From: Vibrio sp. ES.051
GTDB taxonomy: Bacteria; Pseudomonadota; Gammaproteobacteria; Enterobacterales; Vibrionaceae
Direction of reading: 5' to 3'
DNA: 64,000 nucleotides
NCBI RefSeq assembly: GCF_002563795.1
Contig: NZ_PDJL01000006.1
Location: 1 to 64,000 of the forward strand
Shown here piece after piece: positions 1-13,395 of this stretch. Under the pieces are notes generated by a model. It had not been told where the DNA came from. It saw only the letters and a program-made list of their open reading frames with translations, and ran no database searches. Position 1 is the stretch's first letter, and every line of letters begins with the position of its first letter. A program made the translations under genes and the position numbers.

Positions 1-72
1 AAAGCTGTTTCAGTTCTTTAACACAATCAAGTTTTCTTGTATTGAGTCCATCAAAACCCCTTGGGTGTTGTA
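1..72 (-). other. 23S-5S rRNA spacer (partial)
   Basis: Spacer downstream of the 23S 3' end in an rrn operon read on the minus strand; the 5S gene should lie just beyond the left edge. Bases about 64-80 are complementary to about 2955-2972 on the other side of the 23S gene, which would form the long processing stalk cut by RNase III in bacterial pre-23S RNA. Confidence 0.7.
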
Positions 73-2961
<2,889 letters not shown>

Positions 2962-3188
2962 ATACAACCCGAAGGAGTTTCGAGTTGATGTTCAAATCAC
3001 CAAAGTTGTCTCTCATTATTTGAATGAGCGAGAGACATTTCGATTTTGCCGGACTCAATTTCGAATAATCACTGCAATAGTGACATTCCCAAGAACACTT
3101 GAATGTGTTGTTTTGGTGTTTATCTTTACGATAAACATTGAGAACTTTATTTGATAACAACGTTGTTGTTATCAGTCAGCTTTCCAAA

Positions 3189-3201
3189 TTGTTAAAGAGC
3201 A
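3189..3201 (-). promoter_or_regulatory. boxA antitermination element in the 16S-23S spacer
   Basis: On the minus strand this reads TGCTCTTTAACAA, the rrn boxA bound by NusB-NusE, which keeps RNA polymerase in an antiterminated state. It lies between tRNA-Ala and 23S, the usual place of the second boxA. The spacer 2962-3254 otherwise holds only AT-rich sequence and one side of the 23S processing stalk. Confidence 0.8.
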
Positions 3202-3254
3202 AAGTTTTCTGATGAAAACCATGTTTAAACACACTCATTGAATGCGCTTAAAGA

Positions 3255-3330
3255 TGGTGGAGCTATGCGGGATCGAACCGCAGACCTCCTGCGTGCAAGG
3301 CAGGCGCTCTCCCAGCTGAGCTATAGCCCC
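3255..3330 (-). tRNA. tRNA-Ala (anticodon UGC)
   Basis: A 76-nt tRNA on the minus strand beginning GGGGCTATAGCTCAGC, with anticodon TGC in the loop CTTGCAC, the T-loop sequence GGTTCGATCC and an encoded CCA end. Its place between tRNA-Ile and 23S is the common rrn spacer arrangement. Confidence 0.97.
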
Positions 3331-3372
3331 ATCAGGTGTCGATACTGTATGCCAATTTTCTGGGAAGGAAAT

Positions 3373-3449
3373 TGGTGGGTCTGAGTGGACTCGAACCACC
3401 GACCTCTCGCTTATCAGGCGAACGCTCTAACCACCTGAGCTACAGACCC
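3373..3449 (-). tRNA. tRNA-Ile (anticodon GAU)
   Basis: A 77-nt tRNA on the minus strand beginning GGGTCTGTAGCTCAGG, with anticodon GAT in the loop CTGATAA, the T-loop GGTTCGAGTCC and an encoded CCA. The acceptor stem GGGTCTG pairs with CAGACCC. It is the first tRNA after 16S in this operon. Confidence 0.97.
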
Positions 3450-3517
3450 AGTATCGTCTCTTAAACTTTATAAACCGTATCAATCTGTGTGAACACTCAT
3501 CGCAATAATCTTTCGTA

Positions 3518-5070
<1,553 letters not shown>

Positions 5071-5282
5071 AAGATTTTGTCGGCTCAACGAATACTGACT
5101 TCAAAACTACAAACGTAATTTTAAAGCTATTATCGTTCCAACAGAACGATAATGAATTGACTGTGCCAAGATTAAACAAGTTAATCTCGATTGGTCACTC
5201 AGTTCATTGAAACCGTATTTGAAGCAAAAGCTTCTAATTCGATTATCATCAACGAGTGCCCACACAGATTGATAGGTCTATA

Positions 5283-5294
5283 TTGTTAAAGAGC
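5283..5294 (-). promoter_or_regulatory. boxA antitermination element in the rrn leader
   Basis: The minus strand reads GCTCTTTAACAA, the same boxA as in the internal spacer. It lies about 210 nt before the 16S 5' end and about 40 nt after the -10 of the proximal promoter, as expected for an rrn leader. Confidence 0.75.
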
Positions 5295-5332
5295 TTGCTT
5301 TTCGAGAAGCGTTTCTCTTAAAGCGGACGGTC

Positions 5333-5360
5333 ATTCTAGCGAGATAACTTGTTGTGTCAA
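5333..5360 (-). promoter_or_regulatory. rrn proximal promoter (P2-like)
   Basis: On the minus strand, -35 TTGACA (5355-5360), a 16-bp spacer and -10 TAGAAT (5333-5338). This is a near-consensus sigma-70 promoter, downstream of the P1-like promoter and just before boxA. Confidence 0.75.
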
Positions 5361-5457
5361 ACACTTTTTTTATAAGCTTCCTCTGCGAGTTAACTTAAAC
5401 TCAACCGTCTTGTTATCTTCGTTTTGCCTAGCGGCTTTTCTTTGACAACGGAGGCGA

Positions 5458-5506
5458 ATTATAGGGAGTTAAAAACAGAACACAAGTCTATTTTATAAAA
5501 AAAGCT
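5458..5506 (-). promoter_or_regulatory. rrn distal promoter (P1-like) with UP element
   Basis: On the minus strand, -35 TTGTGT (5480-5485), 16-bp spacer, -10 TATAAT (5458-5463), then a GC-rich discriminator (TCGCCTCC) like that of E. coli rrn P1 promoters, which makes them sensitive to ppGpp and initiating NTP levels. The AT-rich stretch 5486-5506 directly upstream looks like an UP element for the alpha subunit. Sites for Fis could not be judged by eye. Confidence 0.7.
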
Positions 5507-5552
5507 CTGCTCTCACACCGTTCGTATAGAAAACGACCACCTATAAGCAACA

Positions 5553-5583
5553 AAATAAAAAAAAAGGGGCCTTTGGGGCCCCT
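5553..5583 (-). terminator. intrinsic terminator after clpB
   Basis: On the minus strand, a GC-only stem GGGGCC / GGCCCC with a short loop, followed by nine T residues. It lies about 45 nt past the clpB stop and separates that operon from the rrn promoters. Confidence 0.85.
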
Positions 5584-5628
5584 AAAACATAAACGTTATA
5601 TCGTTCCTAAAGAACAATTACCCTTTAT

Positions 5629-8202
5629 TTATTGGTGAGCAACAATTTTATCATTGTTTACTATAAGCTGAATTTTCTGATCCGGTAATATTTCACCAGC
5701 AAGAATAGACTTAGCTAATGGGTTCTCGACATTTTGCTGGATTGCACGTTTTAGAGGTCGAGCACCATATACAGGATCAAAACCAACTTGAGCGATCAGA
5801 TCGAGAGCTTTATCCGACACTTCTAATTGGTAGCCCTTATCTTCTAATCGTTTCGCTAAGCGCTCCAATTGGATAGAAGCAATAGATTTGATCTGCTCCT
5901 GACCCAGTGGGTGGAACACCACACTTTCATCAACACGGTTTAAGAACTCTGGACGGAAGTGTTTACTAACGATATCCATCACTTCACTCTTAATGCCCTG
6001 ATAATCCAATCTTGTAAAGTTTTCTTGGATTTGCGAAGACCCTAAGTTTGAGGTCATAATCACAACCGTATTACGGAAGTCGACTGTTCTACCCTGACCA
6101 TCGGTTAAACGCCCATCATCCAGCACTTGCAATAAGATATTGAACACATCCGGATGCGCTTTCTCAACCTCATCCAGTAGTATGACTGAGTATGGCTTAC
6201 GACGTACCGCTTCAGTTAAGTAGCCACCTTCTTCATAGCCAACATAACCTGGAGGCGCACCAACCAATCTCGCCACTGAATGTTTCTCCATGAACTCAGA
6301 CATGTCAATACGTACCATTGCATCTTCACTGTCAAACATAAAACGAGCGAGTGTTTTACACAGTTCCGTTTTACCAACACCCGTTGGTCCTAAAAATAAG
6401 AAGGAGCCAATCGGGCGGTTTGGGTCAGAAAGCCCTGCTCGACTACGACGAATAGCGTTCGACACAACCGTCACTGCTTCTTCCTGTCCTACGACACGGT
6501 TGTGTAGAGCCTCCTCCATGTGAAGCAATTTCTCTTTTTCTGCTTCCAGCATTTTAGAAACAGGAATGCCGGTTTGCTTAGAAAGTACTTCCGCAATCTC
6601 GTTGTCGGTGACCTTGTTGCGTAATAAGGTCATTTCTTGCATTTCTGCTTGAGTCGCCAGATCAAGTTGTTTCTCAAGTTCAGGAATACGTCCGTATTGC
6701 AACTCAGACATACGGTTTAAATCGCCCGCGCGACGAGCGAACTCCATGTCCATACGTGCTTGCTCAAGCTCCGATTTTATATGCTGGGTTCCTGATAACG
6801 CGGCTTTCTCGGTATTCCAAACCTCTTCTAACTCTGCATACTCACGTTCTTTTTCGCTTAACTCTTCGTTGAGTGTTTTAAGGCGTTTTTCACTCGCTTC
6901 GTCATGCTCATTACTTAATGCTTGTTGCTCGATCTTTAATTGAATGATTTTTCGCTCAAGCTTGTCTAGTGACTCCGGTTTAGAGTCTATTTGTAGACGA
7001 ATGCTTGATGCTGCTTCATCTATTAGGTCGATCGCTTTGTCTGGCAACTGACGGTCAGAAATGTATCGATGTGACAAACTTGCTGCCGCAACGATAGCAG
7101 GATCAGTAATTTCAACATGATGATGAAGCTCATAGCGCTCTTTTAAGCCACGCAAAATCGCCACCGTATCTTCAACCGATGGTTCATCCACCAGTACTTT
7201 TTGGAAACGGCGCTCTAATGCAGCATCTTTCTCAATGTATTGGCGGTACTCATCGAGTGTTGTTGCGCCAACACAGTGAAGTTCACCGCGGGCCAATGCT
7301 GGTTTCAGCATGTTCCCTGCATCCATCGAGCCTTCACCCTTACCTGCACCAACCATAGTATGAATCTCGTCAATAAACAGAATGACGTTGCCTTCTTCTT
7401 TAGCCAGCTCGTTAAGTACCGATTTTAAGCGTTCTTCAAATTCACCTCGGTATTTAGCACCAGCGACTAGCGCGCCCATATCTAATGAAAGAACTCGGCG
7501 TCCACGCAAACCTTCTGGCACTTCATTATTTACGATACGCTGTGCAAGCCCTTCTACTATCGCGGTTTTCCCTACACCTGGCTCACCAATGATGACTGGG
7601 TTATTCTTAGTACGGCGCTGTAGAACTTGAATGGTTCGGCGAATTTCATCATCTCGGCCAATCACCGGATCCAGCTTGCCCTGCTCTGCTCGCTCAGTTA
7701 GATCTATAGTGAACTTCTCTAACGCTTGGCGCAGTTCTTCTGCGTTAGGATCATTAACCTTTTGACCGCCTCTGATTTTTTCGATCGCCTGACTGACTTT
7801 TTGTTCGGTCAACCCAATTTCTTTGAGCAATTTACCGAGTGGACCGCGATCCTCTAGAGCTGCAAGCAGGAAGACTTCCGAAGAAATGTAGGAGTCTTGA
7901 CGCTTTTGCGCCACTTTGTCGCATAGATTAAACACAGTGCCCATCGAACTAGAGAGTTGCACATCACCACCGATACCACTTACTTTCGGTAATCGGTCGA
8001 GCATCTCACTCAATTTAGAGCGCAAGTGAGTAACGTCCACATCTAACATCGTAAGTAATGGACGAATTGGACTACCATTTTGGTCAAGCAAAGCCACCAT
8101 CAAGTGGACAGGCTCAATATATTGATGATCGCGCCCTAATGCTAATGATTGAGCATCCGAAATCGCGATTTGAAACTTACTTGTGAATCTGTCAAGACGC
8201 AT
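5629..8202 (-). CDS. clpB: ATP-dependent disaggregase ClpB
   Basis: ClpB (Hsp104 family) is a cytoplasmic hexameric AAA+ machine that, with DnaK, threads polypeptides out of aggregates. The 857-residue product has the usual parts: Clp N domain (about 1-145), first AAA+ domain with Walker A GEPGVGKT near residue 206 and Walker B LFIDE, a coiled-coil middle domain (about 410-520), and a second AAA+ domain with Walker A GPTGVGKT near 605. The start MRLDRF at 8202 is preceded by AGGAAGG and gives the family length. An in-frame extension to 8277 would run into the heat-shock promoter, so I rejected it. It is last in rluD-pgeF-clpB, the order also found in E. coli. Confidence 0.98.
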   Translation of the reverse strand: MRLDRFTSKFQIAISDAQSLALGRDHQYIEPVHLMVALLDQNGSPIRPLLTMLDVDVTHLRSKLSEMLDRLPKVSGIGGDVQLSSSMGTVFNLCDKVAQKRQDSYISSEVFLLAALEDRGPLGKLLKEIGLTEQKVSQAIEKIRGGQKVNDPNAEELRQALEKFTIDLTERAEQGKLDPVIGRDDEIRRTIQVLQRRTKNNPVIIGEPGVGKTAIVEGLAQRIVNNEVPEGLRGRRVLSLDMGALVAGAKYRGEFEERLKSVLNELAKEEGNVILFIDEIHTMVGAGKGEGSMDAGNMLKPALARGELHCVGATTLDEYRQYIEKDAALERRFQKVLVDEPSVEDTVAILRGLKERYELHHHVEITDPAIVAAASLSHRYISDRQLPDKAIDLIDEAASSIRLQIDSKPESLDKLERKIIQLKIEQQALSNEHDEASEKRLKTLNEELSEKEREYAELEEVWNTEKAALSGTQHIKSELEQARMDMEFARRAGDLNRMSELQYGRIPELEKQLDLATQAEMQEMTLLRNKVTDNEIAEVLSKQTGIPVSKMLEAEKEKLLHMEEALHNRVVGQEEAVTVVSNAIRRSRAGLSDPNRPIGSFLFLGPTGVGKTELCKTLARFMFDSEDAMVRIDMSEFMEKHSVARLVGAPPGYVGYEEGGYLTEAVRRKPYSVILLDEVEKAHPDVFNILLQVLDDGRLTDGQGRTVDFRNTVVIMTSNLGSSQIQENFTRLDYQGIKSEVMDIVSKHFRPEFLNRVDESVVFHPLGQEQIKSIASIQLERLAKRLEDKGYQLEVSDKALDLIAQVGFDPVYGARPLKRAIQQNVENPLAKSILAGEILPDQKIQLIVNNDKIVAHQ

Positions 8203-8247
8203 ATCTACCTTCCTAATCTCAACTAGAGAAAACACTTTTGACAGTTG

Positions 8248-8280
8248 AAAGATGGATACTCGTGGGAGGAATTTCAAGGG
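8248..8280 (-). promoter_or_regulatory. sigma-32 heat-shock promoter of clpB
   Basis: On the minus strand, CCCTTGAAA (8272-8280) matches the RpoH -35 consensus. About 15 bp further on, TCCATCTTT (8248-8256) is an acceptable RpoH -10 (consensus CCCCATNT). It gives clpB its own heat-inducible start inside the rluD-pgeF-clpB operon. RpoH control of clpB is established in E. coli; here it is inferred from the motif. Confidence 0.75.
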
Positions 8281-8341
8281 AGTGAATGAATAAAGATTAT
8301 GTTGCCAAAATAGAAGACCTATGCATTTTGGCGCTTAATGG

Positions 8342-9070
8342 CTAGTCTTCAATCCAGATAAATGTAGCTTGTCGCCCTGTTACGCCATCGCGGCGGTAGG
8401 AGTAAAAGGAGTCTTTGTCGTGGTAAGTACAAAGCCCAGAGTCGACAACTTGCGTGACACCAGCTTGGTTCAGACGTTGTGCTGCTAATCTAGACATATC
8501 AGCCAACCATTTACCTTCAATATCTTGCGGAGTAAACGCTTGGTGGGCTTGTGAATCGAAATCGACAAAAGCTTGTAATACATCCTCTCCGACTTCAAAT
8601 GCCTGTGGGCCAATTGCAGGACCAAGCCATGCCATCACTTCACCTGAAAACAGCTCTAACGCATTTTCAATGATGCCATTAGCTAAACCACGCCAGCCAG
8701 CATGAACAGCAGCCACTTGTGTACCTTGCGTATTAGTCAATATTACAGGCAAGCAATCTGCTGTCATTGCTGTACAAACCACATCACTTGAAGAAGTAAA
8801 TACGCCGTCTGCATCAAGAACTTGAGAGGTAGGCTCACTCACTCGTGCAACAACTGTAGAGTGAGTTTGATTCAACCAGACTGGTGTACTCGGCATATTT
8901 GATTGTTGCACCAACCAGTTACGGTTTTCCTCAACGATAAATAAATCATCCCCAACATGGGCACCTAAATTTAACCCTTGGTAGGGAGCAGTCGAAAAGC
9001 CGCCAATACGAGTAGAGGCAAAAGCTTTGACATTTTTAGGTGCAGGCCAGTTAGGAGTGATTATCTTCAA
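8342..9070 (-). CDS. pgeF: Peptidoglycan editing factor PgeF (YfiH, multicopper-polyphenol oxidase fold)
   Basis: A 242-residue cytoplasmic YfiH/DUF152 protein. PgeF is reported to remove UDP-MurNAc-L-Ser errors so that serine is not built into the muropeptide stem; other members act as purine nucleoside phosphorylases. Family marks are the N-terminal STRIGG and the metal-ligand segment HAGWRG near the middle. The start is TTG at 9070, one base after the rluD stop, with GAAGAA upstream; it gives the N-terminus MKIITPNWP, which aligns with E. coli YfiH. Tight spacing implies co-translation with rluD. Confidence 0.93.
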   Translation of the reverse strand: MKIITPNWPAPKNVKAFASTRIGGFSTAPYQGLNLGAHVGDDLFIVEENRNWLVQQSNMPSTPVWLNQTHSTVVARVSEPTSQVLDADGVFTSSSDVVCTAMTADCLPVILTNTQGTQVAAVHAGWRGLANGIIENALELFSGEVMAWLGPAIGPQAFEVGEDVLQAFVDFDSQAHQAFTPQDIEGKWLADMSRLAAQRLNQAGVTQVVDSGLCTYHDKDSFYSYRRDGVTGRQATFIWIED

Positions 9071-9071
9071 A

Positions 9072-10049
9072 TTAGAATTCTTCCGGTAAACCGTGGTCTT
9101 CTGTATCTCTACGCAGTGCTTCCGTCATAACCACCATATCGTCTGGCACAGGAGCGTGAAACTCAAGTTCTTCACCTGTCACTGGGTGCTCAAAACGCAA
9201 CATTACCGCGTGTAATGCTTGACGATCAAAGCCGCGAATCATCTCTGTGAGTTCTTCGGAAGCCCCAGTCGGAATCCGCGCACGACCGCCATAAGCAGTA
9301 TCACCCAGTAGTGGATGCTGCAGGTATGACATATGCACACGAATTTGGTGTGTACGGCCCGTTTCCAAGCGTAGACGAATGCGCGTATGTTCACGAAAGT
9401 GCTCCGCTACGCGGTAATGCGTGACCGCGGGTTTCCCCGTAGGAGTCACCGCCATCAATGTGCGTTTTGTCGAGTGGCGACCAATAGGTTGCTCCACTTT
9501 ACCACCAGCGGTCATACGCCCGATCGCAATCGCTTCATATTCACGCGTGATATTACGCTTTTGCAATGCACGCACTAAACGGGTTTGTGCTGGAACGGTT
9601 TTCGCCACCACCATCAACCCTGTTGTGTCCTTATCCAAACGGTGCACGATACCTGCACGAGGTACTTCTGCAATGTCTGGATAATGATGCAATAATGCAT
9701 TGAGCACTGTGCCATCAGGTGTGCCAGCACCAGGATGGACGACAAAATCACGAGGCTTATTGATAACGATAATATCGTCATCTTCAAAGACGATATCTAG
9801 CGGGATATCTTGCGCTTCCCAGCGTTCTTCATCTTCCAACTCGGCTTGCAATATAATTTCCTCGCCACCCATTACTCTGGTACGAGGCTTAGTGACAACT
9901 TCACCATTCACTTGAACTTTCCCGTCAACGAGCCATTCTTTCAGGCGAGAACGAGAGAAGTCCGCGAATAATTCGGCGATAGCTTGGTCCAAACGCTGAC
10001 CTAATTGGCTATCTTTTACGGTATTTGTTAATACTATCTGCTGAGCCAT
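9072..10049 (-). CDS. rluD: 23S rRNA pseudouridine(1911/1915/1917) synthase RluD
   Basis: RluD makes three pseudouridines in helix 69 of 23S rRNA, needed for normal subunit assembly and termination. The 325-residue product has an N-terminal S4 RNA-binding domain (about 17-60) and the RluA-type catalytic domain, with the motif HRLDKDTTG placing the catalytic aspartate at residue 139. It is transcribed divergently from bamD, the same arrangement as in E. coli, and is first in the rluD-pgeF-clpB operon. Confidence 0.97.
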   Translation of the reverse strand: MAQQIVLTNTVKDSQLGQRLDQAIAELFADFSRSRLKEWLVDGKVQVNGEVVTKPRTRVMGGEEIILQAELEDEERWEAQDIPLDIVFEDDDIIVINKPRDFVVHPGAGTPDGTVLNALLHHYPDIAEVPRAGIVHRLDKDTTGLMVVAKTVPAQTRLVRALQKRNITREYEAIAIGRMTAGGKVEQPIGRHSTKRTLMAVTPTGKPAVTHYRVAEHFREHTRIRLRLETGRTHQIRVHMSYLQHPLLGDTAYGGRARIPTGASEELTEMIRGFDRQALHAVMLRFEHPVTGEELEFHAPVPDDMVVMTEALRRDTEDHGLPEEF

Positions 10050-10185
10050 ATCGAACTTTTTTAAAAACTGTGAGACTAATGCTCACGACTGTGGAAAAAT
10101 AAACTATTACCCCATTGTATCTGTTACTGTAAAGAAAGTAACGACAGCTTAAGAAATATTTAGATTCAAGGAACAGACTCCTGAT

Positions 10186-10914
10186 ATGAAACGTCAGACT
10201 TTAACAGGCCTTTTAGCGGTATCCCTTCTGTTTGGATGTGCAAGCAAAGAAGAAATCGTTCCTGATGTGCCGCCTTCAGAACTGTATGCAGACGCGCAGA
10301 TCTCTCTTCAAAGTGGTAATTGGCTTTCTGCGATTGAGAAACTGGAAGCATTAGACTCACGTTACCCATTTGGTGCCTACTCAGAACAGGTACAGCTTGA
10401 TCTCATCTATGCGTACTACAAAAACGACGATCTAGCATTAGGTTTAGCAACCATTTCTCGCTTTATGCGTTTAAACCCAACCCACGAAAAAATGGACTGG
10501 GTGTTATACATGCGTGGCTTAAGCCACATGGCACAAGATCGTAACTTCATGCATGACTTATTTAGCGTAGACCGAAGTGATCGCGATCCGGAGCCAGTTA
10601 AAAAAGCATTTGATGACTTCAAAAAGCTGCTTCAACGTTATCCGAATAGCCCTTATGCAGAAGATTCACAAAAGCGTATGGTGGCATTGAAAAACCGCCT
10701 AGCGAATTACGACCTAGCCACGGCTGATTTCTACCTTCGCCGCGAAGCTTGGATTGCTGCAATTAATCGCAGTCAAGAGCTACAAAAAGCATTCCCAGAC
10801 ACAGAAGCGGCACGTAAGTCACTGACTATCCAGTTAGAGGCCTATAAACAGCTTGGGTTGGAAGATGCCGTAGCAAGAACTGAAAAGCTTATCGAGCTCA
10901 ACCCTGTGAAGTAA
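10186..10914 (+). CDS. bamD: Outer membrane assembly lipoprotein BamD
   Basis: BamD is the essential lipoprotein of the BAM complex; with BamA it recognises and folds beta-barrel proteins at the outer membrane. The 242-residue product has a lipoprotein signal ending LLFGC, so Cys18 is the lipidation site, then a TPR-like body with DSRYPFGAYSEQ near residue 70, typical of the YfiO/ComL family. No lysine or aspartate +2 avoidance signal is seen (Ala follows Cys), in keeping with outer-membrane sorting. It is followed by a strong terminator, so it is probably monocistronic. Confidence 0.96.
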   Translation: MKRQTLTGLLAVSLLFGCASKEEIVPDVPPSELYADAQISLQSGNWLSAIEKLEALDSRYPFGAYSEQVQLDLIYAYYKNDDLALGLATISRFMRLNPTHEKMDWVLYMRGLSHMAQDRNFMHDLFSVDRSDRDPEPVKKAFDDFKKLLQRYPNSPYAEDSQKRMVALKNRLANYDLATADFYLRREAWIAAINRSQELQKAFPDTEAARKSLTIQLEAYKQLGLEDAVARTEKLIELNPVK

Positions 10915-10932
10915 CTGAGCTGCTTTAAACTA

Positions 10933-10965
10933 AACCGCCACCGTTTTTACCGTGGCGGTTTTTTA
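10933..10965 (+). terminator. intrinsic terminator after bamD
   Basis: Stem AACCGCCACG-type / CGTGGCGGTT with a short T-rich loop, followed by TTTTTTATT, 19 nt after the bamD stop. Confidence 0.9.
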
Positions 10966-11053
10966 TTACCCGCAATAGCGTCTTCTGCCCTTGCTTGATG
11001 ATCGACGGGGCTCTACATATGCTTAAAGTTCCCCTCCCCCTTTATAAAAGGAT

Positions 11054-12541
11054 GTGAACGTGACGATACCTAAGCTATGCGCAGTTATGCTGCTCTTATT
11101 GTCTGCTTCCGTTTGCGCACTGCAAATATCACCACTCAAGCAACCTCCTTACACTGGGGATCTCGATGTTATTAAAGAGAAGAATGTTTTACGTGTCCTC
11201 GTTTCTGCTGATCTAGGCTTCTATTACATTGAGGGCGGTACACCAAAAGGAGTAGGCGCGGAACTACTGGCTCATTTCGAAAAAGACCTTCGTAAGTTCA
11301 AACCGAAACTTAACGTACAAATCATTCCTATTGCCCGCGACCAACTACTTCCTGCCTTAGAAAATGGCTCAGGTGATTTAGTCGTTGCCAATCTGACCAT
11401 TACCGATACACGTAAACAAAAAGTAGACTTTAGTTCACCAATTCTCACTGGTATTGAAGAGTGGGTAGTCACGAACAAAAGTACACCAACCATGACTGAC
11501 ATTGAGCAACTGAGCGACCAAGAGGTTTGGGTACGTGCTAGTTCCAGCTACTTTGAGAGTATTCAAGTACTGAACAAGCAGCTAAACAAAAAAGGCTTGC
11601 CGCCCGTTGTCGTACATTTTATTGAAGAAACACTGCAAGACTACGAGTTGGTTGGGATGCTCAACAATGGTTACGTCAAAGCCATTGCTCTCGATAGCCA
11701 TAAAGCCAAACTTTGGCTTAAAGTGATGGATGATATTCGGGCTCACCAAAAAATCCCTATCCGTGAAAATGGTAAAATCGCTTGGGCAATGCGGGAAAAC
11801 AGCCCAAATTTGAAAGCCGTCGTGAACCAGTTTATTCAGAAGTCTCGCTCTGGGACACTGCTCGGTAACGTCATTTACGGAAAATACATCGATAACACTG
11901 GTTGGCTAAACAAAGCCCTCAATCCCAAGAAAATTGCTCAACTAGAAAAACTCACTACGCTGTTTGCGCACTTTGGTGAAAAATACGATATCGATTATTT
12001 ACTGATCGCCGCAGTCGCTTATAAAGAATCCGGCTTTAATAACGACCTAGTGGGAAGCCGAGGGGCAGTCGGCATAATGCAAGTATTACCCAGCACGGCT
12101 CGAGACCCGAATATCAATATAAAAAACGTTCGGCAGCTAGAAAACAATATTCATGCCGGGGTGAAGTACTTAGCATTTTTGCGTAAACAGTACTTCAGTG
12201 ATCCTGCTATTACAGCGGAAAACAAACTTTATTTTACCTTAGCGGCTTACAATGCTGGCCCCGGTAATGTAGAGCGAATGCGTAAACGTGCTGCCCAGCA
12301 AGGCTACGACCCTAACGTTTGGTTCAATAACGTAGAAGTCGTGATGCGGAAAAGTTTAAGCTCAACGGTTGGGTACGTCACCAGCATTAATCGCTATTAC
12401 ATAATATACAAACAGCTAGAAAGTTTGGACCAAGTTAAAAGTCTAGATCGGGCTTCACTGACTCCCAAGGACCCTGTTTTCATGATACCGCTACGAAAAA
12501 TCAGCCAAACGCCAGACACAAAAAAACCGCTTATTCACTAA
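11054..12541 (+). CDS. MltF-like lytic transglycosylase with periplasmic solute-binding domain
   Basis: A 495-residue periplasmic or membrane-attached murein hydrolase. After a signal peptide (about 1-22) comes a family-3 solute-binding domain (about 35-265; DLVVANLTITDTRK is typical), then a lytic transglycosylase domain with the catalytic-glutamate region AAVAYKESGF and the family motifs GAVGIMQV and AAYNAGPGNV. The architecture is that of MltF (YfhD), which cleaves MurNAc-GlcNAc bonds to 1,6-anhydro ends. The gene is beside bamD rather than at the usual mltF locus, so it may be a paralogue and I give no symbol. The start is GTG at 11054 or GTG at 11060; AAGGA at 11047-11051 is better spaced for the second. 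Confidence 0.85.
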   Translation: MNVTIPKLCAVMLLLLSASVCALQISPLKQPPYTGDLDVIKEKNVLRVLVSADLGFYYIEGGTPKGVGAELLAHFEKDLRKFKPKLNVQIIPIARDQLLPALENGSGDLVVANLTITDTRKQKVDFSSPILTGIEEWVVTNKSTPTMTDIEQLSDQEVWVRASSSYFESIQVLNKQLNKKGLPPVVVHFIEETLQDYELVGMLNNGYVKAIALDSHKAKLWLKVMDDIRAHQKIPIRENGKIAWAMRENSPNLKAVVNQFIQKSRSGTLLGNVIYGKYIDNTGWLNKALNPKKIAQLEKLTTLFAHFGEKYDIDYLLIAAVAYKESGFNNDLVGSRGAVGIMQVLPSTARDPNINIKNVRQLENNIHAGVKYLAFLRKQYFSDPAITAENKLYFTLAAYNAGPGNVERMRKRAAQQGYDPNVWFNNVEVVMRKSLSSTVGYVTSINRYYIIYKQLESLDQVKSLDRASLTPKDPVFMIPLRKISQTPDTKKPLIH

Positions 12542-12552
12542 GCGGCTTTTTA
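12527..12552 (+). terminator. intrinsic terminator overlapping the end of the MltF-like gene
   Basis: Stem ACCGCTTA / TAAGCGGC-type followed by TTTTTAAA. The left arm lies inside the last codons and the stop codon is in the hairpin, so termination is tightly coupled to the gene end. Confidence 0.75.
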
Positions 12553-12786
12553 AACTCTATTTGCTGAGAAGCTGAAGGGATCAATATCACAATTTTTATC
12601 TAGTTAAATTTTGGTCACTACAAATAATCGGCCGTACAGCTTCCCTAAAAACGTGGACGTTTTCAGCTGAGCTCTCTTGCCCAATCTAATGATTTACTAA
12701 CCGATAACAAGCAATTTCATGATAAATCTCAACAGATCTTGAGTGAGATCACATTGATTTTTTATCGTAAAAACCCATCATCAGTT

Positions 12787-12802
12787 AGTGACTTAAGTCA
12801 CA
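12787..12802 (+). promoter_or_regulatory. CRP-like site upstream of raiA
   Basis: AGTGA-CTTAAG-TCACA matches the cAMP-CRP palindrome (TGTGA-N6-TCACA) at 9 of 10 conserved bases, about 67 bp before the raiA start. A possible -10, TATACT, lies at 12811-12816. A weaker right half-site (ATCACA) occurs at 12748-12753. The rest of the 12553-12868 gap is AT-rich with no gene seen. E. coli raiA is reported to be CRP-controlled; the extension to this species is inference. Confidence 0.5.
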
Positions 12803-12868
12803 TTTTTTTATACTTAAAGCAGTAACCTGAACTTAACCCATAAGGGATGCAACAGAGGAAAAGCACTT

Positions 12869-13195
12869 ATGACAATGAACATCACTGGCAAAAACATCGA
12901 AATCACCTCTGCAATCCGAGCTCATATTGAGAGCAAATTTAAAAAACTGGAGAAATGGCAAGTCGACCTAATTGGATGCCAAGCAACTTTCAGTGAGGAA
13001 CCAAACAAACAGAAGAAATTCGAAGCAGTTATCAAAGTTCCGAAAGGTCAGCTCATTGCCTCAGCAACTCACGAAGATCTTTATGCAGCTATCAACGAAG
13101 TGGAGCAAAAACTAGAGCGACAACTGAATAAGCTGACCCACAAACCTGAAGCTCGCCGAGCGAATAAACCAGAGTTAGTGGAAGAAGAAGAGTAA
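12869..13195 (+). CDS. raiA: Ribosome-associated inhibitor RaiA (YfiA)
   Basis: RaiA binds the decoding region of the 30S subunit in cold shock and stationary phase, stabilises idle 70S ribosomes and blocks 100S dimer formation. The 108-residue product starts MTMNITGK, as in E. coli, with the S30AE/HPF fold, the conserved KLEKW near residue 26, the LERQLNKL helix near 87, and a short acidic tail ending VEEEE that marks the short RaiA form rather than HPF. Preceded by GAGGAAAAG and followed at once by a terminator, so it is a single-gene unit. Confidence 0.95.
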   Translation: MTMNITGKNIEITSAIRAHIESKFKKLEKWQVDLIGCQATFSEEPNKQKKFEAVIKVPKGQLIASATHEDLYAAINEVEQKLERQLNKLTHKPEARRANKPELVEEEE

Positions 13196-13213
13196 ACTGA
13201 CCAAAATCGAAGA

Positions 13214-13241
13214 AATAGCGCCGAAAGGCGCTATTTTTTTG
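13214..13241 (+). terminator. intrinsic terminator after raiA
   Basis: Perfect 9-bp stem AATAGCGCC / GGCGCTATT with a GAAA tetraloop, followed by a run of T, 18 nt past the raiA stop. Confidence 0.92.
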
Positions 13242-13242
13242 C

Positions 13243-13271
13243 TTGACGCTCCTCCCACGCTTGCTTATTGT
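13243..13271 (+). promoter_or_regulatory. promoter of the pheL-pheA operon
   Basis: -35 TTGACG (13243-13248), 17-bp spacer, -10 TATTGT (13266-13271), about 30 bp before the pheL start. Position and quality fit a sigma-70 promoter driving an attenuated leader. Confidence 0.65.
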
Positions 13272-13301
13272 GTTTAAACACTCACATATTAACCACTATT
13301 T

Positions 13302-13349
13302 ATGCATTTAACTTCGCTGTTTATTTTTGACTTCTTTTTTCTTCCATAA
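13302..13349 (+). CDS. pheL: phe operon leader peptide
   Basis: A 15-codon reading frame, MHLTSLFIFDFFFLP, with five Phe codons of which three are consecutive. It sits between the promoter and a rho-independent attenuator in front of pheA. When Phe-tRNA is scarce the ribosome should stall on the Phe codons and let the antiterminator form (for instance GGAGGGGCT at 13352-13360 pairing with the left arm of the terminator). The role is established for E. coli pheL ([15 protein letters not shown]); this peptide differs in sequence but keeps the logic. It is easy to miss in automatic annotation. Confidence 0.85.
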   Translation: MHLTSLFIFDFFFLP

Positions 13350-13395
13350 CTGGAGGGGCTACTCGTTTGTGAAAGAAAAGTCAAAAACAAACAGA

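Noticed and set aside
8203..8277. 25-residue N-terminal extension of ClpB
   Set aside because: The extension would overlap the sigma-32 promoter and is absent from the family; ATG 8202 has a strong Shine-Dalgarno sequence.
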